This document shows positions 51,246 to 60,012 of a DNA stretch of 64,000 nt, piece after piece (the stretch's first letter is position 1; every line of letters begins with the position of its first letter). Source of the stretch: Aggregatilinea lenta (GTDB taxonomy: Bacteria; Chloroflexota; Anaerolineae; Aggregatilineales; Aggregatilineaceae); contig NZ_BFCB01000003.1 of assembly GCF_003569045.1 (NCBI RefSeq), forward strand, positions 2,836,911-2,900,910, given 5' to 3'. The position numbers and the translations under genes were made by a program. Under the pieces are notes generated by a model that had not been told where the DNA came from, did not search any database, and was given only the letters and a program-made list of their open reading frames with translations.

Positions 51246-54050
51246 TTAGCGGTTTTTCAACCGCTTGTCGACGAGCTGCTTGAACGGATCGTCACCCGGC
51301 TTGACCGTGACGCTGCGGCTCTTGCCGCCGGGCTGCGCCGGGCCGACGATGCCCAGCTCGTGCATCAGGTCTACGAGGCGCGCGGCGCGCGGGTAGCCCA
51401 GGCCGAGGCGGCGCTGGATCAGGGAGGCGGACGCTTCGCCTTCGTTCACGACGAGCGCGATCGCCTCTTCCAGCATTGGATCAGTCTCCGACAGCACCTC
51501 GCGCCGCGTCAGGCCGCGCTCCCAGGGCGCGATTCCGCCGGGGTCCATGCGCCCGGCTTCGACTTCCTGCGCGTGCCACGTGCGCCAGTGCTCCACGACG
51601 TCGTTGACTTCCTCATCCGAGATATAACAGCCCTGGATACGCTGCGGCCCGGCGGCGTCGGCGGCGAGGTACAGCATGTCGCCGCGCCCCATAAGCGTTT
51701 CCGCACCGGTATAGTCGAGCACGACGCGCGAGTCCACGCTGGACGCGACGGCGAACGAGATGCGCGCCGGGAAGTTGGCCTTAATCAACCCGGTGATCAC
51801 GTCCACGCTGGGACGCTGCGTGGCGACCATCAGGTGAATGCCGACCGCGCGCGCCATCTGCGCCAGCCGGGTCAGCGCGCGCTCGGTTTCGTCCGGGCGC
51901 TGCATCATCAAGTCCCCGATCTCGTCGATCACGATCACGAGGTAGGGCAGGTGCTCGTCCTTGCGCCGCCGTCCCAGCAGTTTGTTGTACGTTTCGATGT
52001 TGCGCGCGGCTTCTTTTTCGAGCAGCTTGTAGCGGCGCTCCATTTCACGCGTGGACCAGCGCAGCACGCCGATGATGCGGTCCAGCTCGGTCTCGACCGG
52101 GCCGAGCAGGTGAGGCAGGCCGTTGAAGCGGCTCAGCTCGACCATCTTAGGATCGAGCAGGATCAATTTGAGCTGGTCCGGCGGATTATTCAGGATGAAG
52201 GCTGTGGTCATGGCGGCCAGCATGATCGACTTGCCCGATCCGGTCGTGCCCGCGACAAGCAGGTGCGGCATCGTTTGCAGGTCGGCGATGAACGTCTCTC
52301 CGGACACGTCGCGTCCCAGCGGCATCGCGAGCGGACGGTTCCGGTTCTTGTAGAAATTCTCGGATTCGAGCACGGGGCGCAGCGTGACCGTGCTCGGCTT
52401 GCGGTTCGGCACTTCGACGCCCACGTACGAATGGCCGGGCACCGGGGCCTGGATGCGCAGGCGCTTGGCCGACAGGGCCAGCGCAAGGTCGCTTGACAGG
52501 TTGGCGATCTGGCCGACACGCACGCGGTTGGTGACCATCGCGCCGTCGTCGGTGACCGTCTCCGTGTAGGGCGATACGGCATACATCGTCACGGTCGGGC
52601 CGACCTTGACGTCCACGACTTCGACTTCCACGTCAAACTCCAACAGCGTGTTTTTGATGATGCGCGCGTTGGTGTTGATTTCCTCTTCGGTCGGCTTGTC
52701 CAGCTCGATCGTGTTGAGCAGATCCAACGGTGGCAGCACCTCGTCGCGCTTGCCGATTTTTTTCACCTCGCGGAAGTCCTCGACGGTGAAGTAGCGCTCC
52801 GGCGCGCCCTCATCGTTCTCGCGGACCTGACCGCGTGCGGCATTGCTCCCGCCCTGAGACGCATAATCGCGCGGCACGATGGAGGCACGCGCGCCCGGCG
52901 CGCCGGGCGCGATCAGGCTGCGCCCGTTCTCAGCGCCCAGGCTGCGGCGCGTCTCCTCGACGAGCTTATTACGATCCTCCTGGCTCAGCGATTCCGTGTC
53001 GCGCCGCAAGCGCATGTTGCGCGCCTGCGCCGCCCGGCTGGGCGTGTGGTGCTCGGACTGGGCCGGATCGGGCGCAGGCTCCTCGTCCCCATCCCCGGCA
53101 GGGGTCACGCGCTGCACGACGGACGGGCGGCTGTAGGGTATGCGCGCTTCGCCGTCGCCTGCCCTGGTGTGCCCCAGGCGGGGGGAGCGGCTGACCATCG
53201 GGGACCGGTGTTCCGACGTTGCCGATGATGGCGTGGCCGGTTCCGCCGGGATGATCTCGTCCAGCCGTGTCAGGCTGCGTTCGAGCTGCGCGCTCAGCCA
53301 TGCCGCCGCCGCGATGACGTGCTTCCGGCGCAGTCCGATCACGGCGATGGTGCTGGCGATGAGCAGTAACCCGAAGACAAGAAACGATACGCCCCGACCC
53401 AGCCCGGCGGTGAGCTGGCTGAGCGCCCAACCGACATAGCCCCCGCCGCCGCCATCGCCGGCCAGTGCACGCGGTTCGGGGTCGTTCGCGGCGAGGTGCA
53501 GCAGCGCCTGGAGCGACCCGAACGCCATTTCCAGCGCGACAATGCGCGTCCAGCCCAGGCGAATCACGATGCCGAATTTGCGCAGCAGGATGATCGCGCC
53601 GCCCGCCATGACCGCCGCCGCGATGACGTAGCCGCCGGTGCCGAAGATCTGGCGCAGCAGCCGCGAAATGGCGCGCGACAATGCCGCCTGCGAGGTGGTG
53701 TTCAGCAGCGCGGTGAGGATCACCACGCCGAGCACGATCAGCAGGATGGCCGCGATTTCGTCGGTCCAGGGCGGCAGTTGGTCGCGCTGGCGCTGCCAGA
53801 ACGCGGGATCGGTCAGGGTGCCACGCAGGCGGTCGAATGCGCTGCGGATCTGCTGGAGGGCGTTGGTTCGTTTGGCGATCGGGGGGCGCTGCGACGTGCG
53901 CGTCGAGCGGGCTTTCGGTGAGCTGCTCGCTTTGGGTGATTTGCCTTTAGGCTGGCTGGCGCGAGGCGCAGAATTTGAAGCCCGGCTGCGGGATGCGGGC
54001 TTTTCATCCGACACAGAACGACCGCCGCTGGCGGTCTTCTTGCTTGCCAT
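51246..54050 (-). CDS. ftsK: DNA translocase FtsK/SpoIIIE
   Basis: Pumps chromosomal DNA through the division septum. The 934-residue protein begins with a Lys/Ser/Arg-rich tail (1-65). Three or four membrane helices follow (about 98-118, 138-160, 215-240), then a long flexible linker (about 275-440). The motor has an alpha part (EVEVVDVKVGPTVTMYAV), Walker A LLVAGTTGSGKSIMLA, Walker B YLVIVIDEIGDLMMQ, and VATQRPSVDVITGLIKANFPARI. The C-terminal gamma winged helix (EGEASASLIQRRLGLGYPRAARLVDLMHELGIVG) would read KOPS-like sequence. The start is ATG 54050. Confidence 0.95.
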   Translation of the reverse strand: MASKKTASGGRSVSDEKPASRSRASNSAPRASQPKGKSPKASSSPKARSTRTSQRPPIAKRTNALQQIRSAFDRLRGTLTDPAFWQRQRDQLPPWTDEIAAILLIVLGVVILTALLNTTSQAALSRAISRLLRQIFGTGGYVIAAAVMAGGAIILLRKFGIVIRLGWTRIVALEMAFGSLQALLHLAANDPEPRALAGDGGGGGYVGWALSQLTAGLGRGVSFLVFGLLLIASTIAVIGLRRKHVIAAAAWLSAQLERSLTRLDEIIPAEPATPSSATSEHRSPMVSRSPRLGHTRAGDGEARIPYSRPSVVQRVTPAGDGDEEPAPDPAQSEHHTPSRAAQARNMRLRRDTESLSQEDRNKLVEETRRSLGAENGRSLIAPGAPGARASIVPRDYASQGGSNAARGQVRENDEGAPERYFTVEDFREVKKIGKRDEVLPPLDLLNTIELDKPTEEEINTNARIIKNTLLEFDVEVEVVDVKVGPTVTMYAVSPYTETVTDDGAMVTNRVRVGQIANLSSDLALALSAKRLRIQAPVPGHSYVGVEVPNRKPSTVTLRPVLESENFYKNRNRPLAMPLGRDVSGETFIADLQTMPHLLVAGTTGSGKSIMLAAMTTAFILNNPPDQLKLILLDPKMVELSRFNGLPHLLGPVETELDRIIGVLRWSTREMERRYKLLEKEAARNIETYNKLLGRRRKDEHLPYLVIVIDEIGDLMMQRPDETERALTRLAQMARAVGIHLMVATQRPSVDVITGLIKANFPARISFAVASSVDSRVVLDYTGAETLMGRGDMLYLAADAAGPQRIQGCYISDEEVNDVVEHWRTWHAQEVEAGRMDPGGIAPWERGLTRREVLSETDPMLEEAIALVVNEGEASASLIQRRLGLGYPRAARLVDLMHELGIVGPAQPGGKSRSVTVKPGDDPFKQLVDKRLKNR

Positions 54051-54207
54051 CCAATCGCTATCCTTCTGTTACCAGGGTCCGCACATCATAGCATACGTTG
54101 GACCGTTTTGCGATGCCTGCCTTCATGTTAGCACGTGCGTTCTGGCGCGGCCAGCAGCAGACTCGTAATTTCCTGTAAATAGTTCTGTGTGCCGGGCAGA
54201 AGGGGCG

Positions 54208-54213
54208 TATACT
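54208..54213 (+). promoter_or_regulatory. -10 element for the response regulator operon
   Basis: TATACT at 54208-54213 lies about 120 bp upstream of the response regulator start, in the divergent spacer from ftsK. No clear -35 is visible. The remaining spacer bases hold no gene. Confidence 0.35.
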
Positions 54214-54328
54214 TAGGGGAAACACCGGACGTCTTGGGGAAGAACGCCGGTGGCGGGGTAAGCACGGAGGCGTGACAGTGCTGTGCGCCGTGTTGGGCCA
54301 GGCAACACCGGGGGCTATGGGGGCATCG

Positions 54329-54706
54329 ATGGCAAAAGTGTTGATTGTCGAAGACATCGTAGAAACGGCTGAAGCGATCCAGGCCGTGCTGGAAGATCTG
54401 GGGCTGACCGTATTCACGGCTCAGCATGGCGAGGACGGGATCGCACTTTTTGAGCAGGAAGAGCCGGAACTTATTATCCTCGATCTGGAACTGCCCGACG
54501 ACATGGACGGGTGGCAGGTGCTGGACACGATTCAGGAACGGCGGCGGAGCAAGGAGCCGGTCATCATCGTGACCACGGTGTACGGCGACGTCTCCAACCG
54601 CTTGATGGGTCGTCTCCACGGGGTATACTGCTATCTCGTCAAGCCGTTTTCGCTCGAACAGATCGAGCAGGCGGCGATCGATTCGTTGGGCCTGAACCAC
54701 GACTGA
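54329..54706 (+). CDS. Single-domain response regulator (CheY-like receiver)
   Basis: About 125 residues, receiver domain only: KVLIVEDIVETAEAI (acidic pocket), IILDLELPDDMDGW (phospho-acceptor Asp), the Thr in VIIVTTVYGD and YCYLVKPFSLEQIEQA (conserved Lys). There is no output domain, so it must act through protein contacts. The frame continues upstream to 54272, but ATG 54329 begins at the family N-terminus with GGGGG before it; ATG 54317 is a weaker alternative. No histidine kinase is in the window. A TPR protein gene follows 21 bp later. Confidence 0.85.
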   Translation: MAKVLIVEDIVETAEAIQAVLEDLGLTVFTAQHGEDGIALFEQEEPELIILDLELPDDMDGWQVLDTIQERRRSKEPVIIVTTVYGDVSNRLMGRLHGVYCYLVKPFSLEQIEQAAIDSLGLNHD

Positions 54707-54727
54707 CGATCAGGCTGCAGCAGAGGT

Positions 54728-56167
54728 GTGAAGTTGAGGCAACGAGACGCGGCCCATGCGGCGGCAGTGATTGCACGTCTTATCGCTGCCGTCGCGCTCA
54801 TATGGCTGGCAGCACGCCAGCCGCTTAGTACCGGCATCGCGCGCTGGCTCGACCGTGCCGGTGCAGCCACCGATCGGGCCGACACCGGTGCGGCGCTGGG
54901 CGCCTATCGTCAGGTTGCCGCCCGCGTGGGCGACAGTCCAACCCTCTACCGCCGCCTTGCACAACTCAGCGCCGACACGGGCCATGATGACGACGCACGG
55001 ATCTACCTCTTTAAGCTGGCCGAGCTTGAAGGCTGGTCGAGTCAGCAGCGTCAGGACCTGGCGCTGGTGCTGGACGGGGCCGGGGACGAAGCCCAGGCAC
55101 GTGCCCTGTCGCTCAGTTTGCTGGATGCGGGTGAGGCCGATCCGGCGGCGCTGGCGGCAGCGGCAGATGCGGCCTTGAGCCGTCAGGCATGGGACGAGGC
55201 GCGCCGCGCGCTGGAACGGCTGGCTGCCGCTGCGCCGGACGACGCGGCGGGCCTGTTCCGGTTGGGCGGACTGATCGCACCGCTTGAGCCGGAGCAGGCG
55301 CAGGATCTGCTGCAGCGTGCGCTGGTCGATCCGGCCTGGGCCGGACGCGCGCAAGCTGTGCTGGACGCGCTGTACGCGTTCGATTCCCTGTCACCCACCG
55401 AAGCATACACCGGGGTCGGACTGGCGCTGATCGGCGCGAACGAGTGGGCGCTGGCCGAGCACGCGCTGATCCAGGCCGTAGCGGTCAACTCGGTGAACGC
55501 CACCGCGCTCGGCTACCTGGGCTTCGTGCGCGATCAACAGGCGCGCGACGGCCTGCCGGACCTGGAATCGGCGCTGGGTATGTCGCCCGCCGAGCCAACG
55601 CTCTATTACCTCTTGGGGCTGCACTGGCAGCAGGTGGGGGACGAGCCTGCGGCCTACGACGCGTTCGTGCAGGCGCAAGCGCTCGATCCTGGCAACCCGG
55701 CGCTGGCTGCCGAGATCGGCGCGTCGCTCCAGCGGCAGGGCGATCTCGCCTCGGCGGAGGCGTGGTACCAGCAGGCGATCGCGCTGGCTCCCAACGATTC
55801 GCGCTGGCGCGGGCTGCTGGCCGCATTCTATGCCGACAGCGAGATCGAGCTGACCGACGACCGCGTGCAAGTTGTGGTAGACACGGTCGATCTGCTGCCC
55901 TCCGACCCTGACGCCTATGCCAGCCTGGGCCGGGTATATTACCGGACCGGCGCGTATGACGACGCCTACGACGCACTGAGCACGGCGGTGCAGCTTGACC
56001 CGGCGCGCGTGCGCAGCCGCTACTACTTCGGCGTGGCGCTGGAACACCTCGGCGACCGCGACGGCGCGGCGGATTCGTTTCGCTACGTGGTGGACGCGGC
56101 AGGTCCCGACGAGGGCTTCGGGCTGCTGGCCAGCCGCGGACTTATACGCCTGGGCTACTCCTTCTGA
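54728..56167 (+). CDS. TPR-repeat protein with N-terminal anchor
   Basis: The 479-residue protein starts with a hydrophobic helix (about 12-30) and then carries about ten tetratricopeptide-like repeats. Examples are SALGMSPAEPTLYYLLGLHWQQVGDEPAAYDAFVQAQALDPGN and ASLGRVYYRTGAYDDAYDALSTAVQLDPARVRSRYYFGVALEHLGDRDGAADSF. The composition is very Ala-, Asp- and Leu-rich. GTG at 54728 is the likely start. TPR proteins build complexes, and the partner is unknown. It sits in an apparent operon with the response regulator before it and the membrane protein after it. Confidence 0.82.
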   Translation: MKLRQRDAAHAAAVIARLIAAVALIWLAARQPLSTGIARWLDRAGAATDRADTGAALGAYRQVAARVGDSPTLYRRLAQLSADTGHDDDARIYLFKLAELEGWSSQQRQDLALVLDGAGDEAQARALSLSLLDAGEADPAALAAAADAALSRQAWDEARRALERLAAAAPDDAAGLFRLGGLIAPLEPEQAQDLLQRALVDPAWAGRAQAVLDALYAFDSLSPTEAYTGVGLALIGANEWALAEHALIQAVAVNSVNATALGYLGFVRDQQARDGLPDLESALGMSPAEPTLYYLLGLHWQQVGDEPAAYDAFVQAQALDPGNPALAAEIGASLQRQGDLASAEAWYQQAIALAPNDSRWRGLLAAFYADSEIELTDDRVQVVVDTVDLLPSDPDAYASLGRVYYRTGAYDDAYDALSTAVQLDPARVRSRYYFGVALEHLGDRDGAADSFRYVVDAAGPDEGFGLLASRGLIRLGYSF

Positions 56168-56279
56168 TCGATCTCCTCACCAATCATGCATCGCGTGTTA
56201 CAATTCTCAGGTGTTGGGGGGCATTTGTCGGCAGTGCCGCGCGACGTGCGGCGTGGTTGCGGTTGGGATGAGGCTGCAT

Positions 56280-57716
56280 ATGTCTGAAGCGATTGTGCCA
56301 TTTCACCGGAATGAGCGGACCGAAGGCAGCGTGCGCGCGTCGTGGCCGCTGCGCCTGATGCGGCTGCATTTTGCGCTGGTTGGGCTGGGGCTGCTGCTGG
56401 TGTCATTGGGCTGGGGTTGGTACGTCTACACCAACGATCTGGACCGGCTGGACGTGGGCTGGTCGCTGCGCATCCGGCAGGCCGGAGACGTGTATGAGCC
56501 GGGCACGCAAGCCCAACTGCTGGAGATCGTGGCGTTGGCTGTGCTCGCCGTGGTGGAACTGCGCGCTGTGAACGGGCTGCGTCACGCCGAGCGCGGCGGG
56601 CTGGCGACCTCCTTGGGGGCGGCGGGGCTGCTGTTGGGGCTGCCCGCTGCTGTCTTCCTGTGGGGCGCGGAGCCGGATCTGCCGGTGATTTCGCCGGATC
56701 TCGCTCAGCAGGTGCTGCGTGTGGCCGCCGTGCTGCTGGCGGCGCAATCTCTGTTGGCCGCGTGGTATTTCGTGCGTCTGGCCCGCCGCCGCGTGCCTGC
56801 GCCGGAAGTGGCAAACCCGGCGGCGACGAGCGCGCTGCGGCGTATCGCGATCGTCGCGGTGGCGCTGTGGTTCGTGCTCATCGCCGGGCTGGCGCTGGCG
56901 CTGGCGGTGATGACGGACTGGATCGAGCGGCCTGTGGAGACGCCCGCGCCGGGCGATCTGCTGTACGCGACGACGTTCGACCGCGCCGAAGCCGAATGGG
57001 ATCTGTACGCCGGGCGTGACGCGGCGGAGGTCGTGCCGGTGAGCGCGCTGGACACCGACGCGCCGCTGGTCGGGGCGCTCGATGGCAGCGCGCTGCGCAT
57101 CACGTACGGATCGCCTTACACCAACGAAGTTGTTTTCTCCGCGCTGGACCGCACCTTCAGCGACTTCGACGCGCGCGTAACGGCGCAGATGCTGTCCGGC
57201 CCGCTCGATAACCAGTTCGGCATCATCTTCCGCTACCGCGATCTGGACAATTATTACGGCTTCCTGATCGGCGGCGACGCTACCAATCAGGGCTGGTACA
57301 CGCTGGTCAAAATGCAGGACGGCGTACTGGAATTCATCAGCAACTGGGGACCGTCCGAGGCCGTCCGGCCCGACACTGCGCCGAATGAGATCCGCGTGGT
57401 CGGCATGGGCGATCAGTTCCAGTTCTACGTGAATGGGCAGATCATGCCGCTGTGCTTCAAGGGCGAGAACGCGACGAGTATGTGGCTCGACGACGAATGC
57501 TACACCGACGACGTGCGCTATACCTATCAGGACGGCGACTTCACGCAGGGGCAAATCGCGCTGGCCGCCGGGCACAGCATCGACACAAGCGACGCGGTGA
57601 CGGTCGCGTTTGACGATCTGGTGATCGTCGGGCCGCAGCCGGATCTCGCGCCGCCTGCCGCTGACACCGCCACCGACGCGGCCCTGGACGCAGGCATAAA
57701 CGGGACAGGAACATGA
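56280..57716 (+). CDS. Membrane protein with C-terminal LamG/DUF1080-like domain
   Basis: The 478-residue protein has five or so helices in the first 235 residues (LHFALVGLGLLLVSLGWGW, LEIVALAVLAVVELRAV, LGAAGLLLGLPAAVFLW, LRVAAVLLAAQSLLAAWYFV, RRIAIVAVALWFVLIAGLALALAV). An extracytoplasmic beta-rich domain follows (LLYATTFDRAEAEWDLYAGRD, LDNQFGIIFRYRDLDNYYGFLI, IRVVGMGDQFQFYVNGQIM). That domain looks like a concanavalin-type jelly roll of the DUF1080/LamG kind, which binds or cuts sugars. ATG 56280 has GAGG just before it. Its stop overlaps mtaB as ATGA. Function unknown. Confidence 0.75.
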   Translation: MSEAIVPFHRNERTEGSVRASWPLRLMRLHFALVGLGLLLVSLGWGWYVYTNDLDRLDVGWSLRIRQAGDVYEPGTQAQLLEIVALAVLAVVELRAVNGLRHAERGGLATSLGAAGLLLGLPAAVFLWGAEPDLPVISPDLAQQVLRVAAVLLAAQSLLAAWYFVRLARRRVPAPEVANPAATSALRRIAIVAVALWFVLIAGLALALAVMTDWIERPVETPAPGDLLYATTFDRAEAEWDLYAGRDAAEVVPVSALDTDAPLVGALDGSALRITYGSPYTNEVVFSALDRTFSDFDARVTAQMLSGPLDNQFGIIFRYRDLDNYYGFLIGGDATNQGWYTLVKMQDGVLEFISNWGPSEAVRPDTAPNEIRVVGMGDQFQFYVNGQIMPLCFKGENATSMWLDDECYTDDVRYTYQDGDFTQGQIALAAGHSIDTSDAVTVAFDDLVIVGPQPDLAPPAADTATDAALDAGINGTGT

Positions 57717-59011
57717 AGGTCTATTTCGAGACGACGGGCTGCCGCCTGAACCAGAGCGAGGTCGAGGCGCTGGCCGCGCAGTTCCAACAGGCGGGCCACG
57801 CGGTCGTGACGGCGGCGGAAGAAGCCGACCTGTGTGTCGTCAATACGTGTGCTGTGACGAACGGGGCCACACGCACCAGCCGGACGATGATCCGGCGCAT
57901 CAATCGCGCCAACGCGGACGCGCGGATCGTCGTGACGGGCTGTTACGCGCACCTCTCGCCGGAGACGGTCGGCGCGCTGCCCGGCGTGACGCAGGTCGTC
58001 AATAATATCGACAAGGATCGCCTCGTGCCGCTGGTGCTCGACACCGCGCCGGAGGAAGTGTTCGACCGGGAGCCGCTGGCACGCGAGTGGGGCGGCGGGG
58101 CATTGGGCCGTACGCGGGCGTTCGTCAAAGTGCAGGACGGCTGCAACAATCGTTGCACGTTCTGCGTGACGACCATCGCACGCGGGCCGGGCCGCAGCCG
58201 CGCGCAGGATGAGATCGTGCGTGAGATCGACGGGCTGGCAGCGGCGGGCTTTCAGGAGGCCGTGCTGACCGGCGTGCACCTGGGGTCGTATGGGCACGAT
58301 GGCGGCGACCACGAGGGCCTGCATACACTGGTCGAGTCGATTCTGCGCCATACGTCCATCCCGCGCCTGCGGCTGTCGTCCCTGGAACCGTGGGATCTCT
58401 CACCGCGCTTCTTCGAGTTGTGGGCGGAGCCGCGTTTGTGCCGTCACCTGCACCTGCCGCTGCAAAGTGGCTGCGACGCGACACTCAAGCGTATGGCGCG
58501 GCGCACGACGCGCGCCTCGTTCCGCGCGTTGGTCACGGCGGCACGCGCGCAAATTCCCGATCTGGCGATCAGCACCGACGTGATCGTCGGCTTCCCCGGC
58601 GAGACGGATGCCGAGTTCGAGGCCAGCCTGGATTTCGTGCGCGAGCTGGCCTTCACCAAACTGCACGTTTTCCGCTACTCACGGCGACCGGGCACGGCGG
58701 CGGCCCGCATGCCGGGGCACGTGGACGCGGATGCCAAGAAGACCCGCAGCACGCAGATGCTGGCTGCGTCGGAAGAGGGCGCGCGGCAGTTCGCGAGGCG
58801 CTTTGTCGGGCGTGAAGTGTCCGTGCTGTGGGAGCACGTGGCCGGCGCGTCGGAGGCGGGCTTCCGCAACACAGGTCTGACGGATCATTACGTGCGGGTC
58901 GATCTGGACGCGCCGGAGGTGCTGACCAACACCATCAGTCGCGTGTGCGCGACCGAGCTGATCGAGCACGGGCTGCGCGGCGAGATCGCGCTGCATGCGT
59001 GCGTGGAGTAG
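57713..59011 (+). CDS. mtaB: tRNA t6A37 methylthiotransferase MtaB-like
   Basis: Adds a methylthio group to t6A at position 37 of tRNAs reading ANN codons. The 432-residue protein has the N-terminal UPF0004 domain with three cluster cysteines (ETTGCRLNQSE Cys10, VVNTCAVT Cys45, VTGCYA Cys77). The radical SAM cluster is KVQDGCNNRCTFCVTTIARG (CxxxCxxC), followed by EAVLTGVHLGSYG, HLHLPLQSGCDATLKRMARR, STDVIVGFPGETDAEFE and RYSRRPGTAAARMPGHV. A C-terminal TRAM-like segment follows. Overlap with the membrane protein gene (ATGA) makes them cotranslated. With Elp3 this window has two tRNA-modifying radical SAM enzymes. Confidence 0.95.
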   Translation: MKVYFETTGCRLNQSEVEALAAQFQQAGHAVVTAAEEADLCVVNTCAVTNGATRTSRTMIRRINRANADARIVVTGCYAHLSPETVGALPGVTQVVNNIDKDRLVPLVLDTAPEEVFDREPLAREWGGGALGRTRAFVKVQDGCNNRCTFCVTTIARGPGRSRAQDEIVREIDGLAAAGFQEAVLTGVHLGSYGHDGGDHEGLHTLVESILRHTSIPRLRLSSLEPWDLSPRFFELWAEPRLCRHLHLPLQSGCDATLKRMARRTTRASFRALVTAARAQIPDLAISTDVIVGFPGETDAEFEASLDFVRELAFTKLHVFRYSRRPGTAAARMPGHVDADAKKTRSTQMLAASEEGARQFARRFVGREVSVLWEHVAGASEAGFRNTGLTDHYVRVDLDAPEVLTNTISRVCATELIEHGLRGEIALHACVE

Positions 59012-59020
59012 GGGGTAGCC

Positions 59021-59365
59021 GTGGAAGACTGTATTTTTTGCCGGATCGCGGCGGGCGACATTCCGGCGCAGGTTGTCTACCAGGACGACGACGTGGTCGC
59101 GTTCCGTGACACGAATCCTCAGGCGCCCGTTCACGTGCTGGTCATTCCGCGCGAGCACGTACCCGGTCCGCTGGCGCTGGGCGATGACTACGCGGCCCTG
59201 GCCGGGAAGCTGGTCGCGGCAGCAGCGCAGGTCGCGCGCCAGGAGGATATTGCAGACACCGGCTACCGGCTCGTGATGAACGAGGGCCGCCAGGCGCAGC
59301 AGTCGGTGTTTCACGTGCACCTGCACGTGCTGGGCGGGCGGGCCATGCACTGGCCGCCCGGTTAG
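59021..59365 (+). CDS. HIT-family protein (HinT-like nucleotide phosphoramidase)
   Basis: The 114-residue protein reads CIFCRIAAGDIPAQVVYQDDDVVAFRDTNPQAPVHVLVIPREHV and ends with QSVFHVHLHVLGGRAMHWPPG, the histidine triad HVHLHV. HinT proteins cleave purine nucleoside phosphoramidates. Cys4 and Cys7 with a later His form the zinc-site pattern of bacterial Hint proteins. GTG at 59021 follows GGGGG-rich bases, 9 bp after the mtaB stop. Confidence 0.93.
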   Translation: MEDCIFCRIAAGDIPAQVVYQDDDVVAFRDTNPQAPVHVLVIPREHVPGPLALGDDYAALAGKLVAAAAQVARQEDIADTGYRLVMNEGRQAQQSVFHVHLHVLGGRAMHWPPG

Positions 59366-59399
59366 CGGCGGGCAAGTGGCGGCGTGGGCAGCCAACCGC

Positions 59400-59405
59400 T
59401 ATAAT
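59400..59405 (+). promoter_or_regulatory. -10 element before yqeY
   Basis: TATAAT (59400-59405), 29 bp before the yqeY start and just after the HIT gene stop. No recognisable -35 is at 16-18 bp; it may be a start site independent of the upstream operon. Confidence 0.4.
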
Positions 59406-59434
59406 GCGCTCGAATCCCAATCAAGAAGGCGGAT

Positions 59435-59878
59435 ATGCACCCTAAAGCGGCAGTACAAGAGACTCTCACAGCGGCGATGAGGTCGGGGGATACGAAACGG
59501 CGCGAAACGCTGCGCCTGCTGATGGCGGCGTTCAAGCAGGTGGAAGTCGACCAACGTAAGGACCTGACCGAAGACGACGCGCTCGCGATTCTGATGTCCG
59601 AGGCGAAGAAGCGCCGCGAATCGGTTGAAGATATGCAGCGCGCGGGCCGCACCGACCTGGCCGAGCAGGAACAGTACGAGCTGACGGTCATCGAAGAATT
59701 TCTGCCGCGCCAGATGAGCGACGACGAACTGCGCGTGCTGGCGCAGGCAGCGATTGCCGAGACGGGCGCGAGTTCGCCCAAAGACATCGGCAGCGTGATG
59801 CGTGTGATCATGCCGCGCGTCCAGGGTCAAGCGGACGGCAAGCGTGTGAATGCCGTCGTCCGGGATTTGCTCACGTAG
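59435..59878 (+). CDS. GatB/YqeY domain protein
   Basis: The 147-residue protein shows TLTAAMRSGDTKRRETLRLLMAAFKQVEVDQRKDLTEDDALAILMSEAKKRRESVEDM and the C-terminal QMSDDELRVLAQAAIAE and QADGKRVNAVVRDLL. This is the YqeY family, related to the C-terminal tail of GatB and possibly tRNA-binding. AAGGCGG sits six bases before the ATG. It stands between the HIT gene and the 7TM-HD gene. Confidence 0.92.
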   Translation: MHPKAAVQETLTAAMRSGDTKRRETLRLLMAAFKQVEVDQRKDLTEDDALAILMSEAKKRRESVEDMQRAGRTDLAEQEQYELTVIEEFLPRQMSDDELRVLAQAAIAETGASSPKDIGSVMRVIMPRVQGQADGKRVNAVVRDLLT

Positions 59879-60012
59879 CGGAGCCTGCCTCGACGGTCGC
59901 CAGCCGCCGCAGGCGTTTCCAGCGGAGTGTCAGGGCGGGCGCGGAAGTGCCCGCTTCGTATTTTCCGGGGTCCCTACGCAACACGTGTTGCATGGGTTAG
60001 TTTGGGGGCAGC

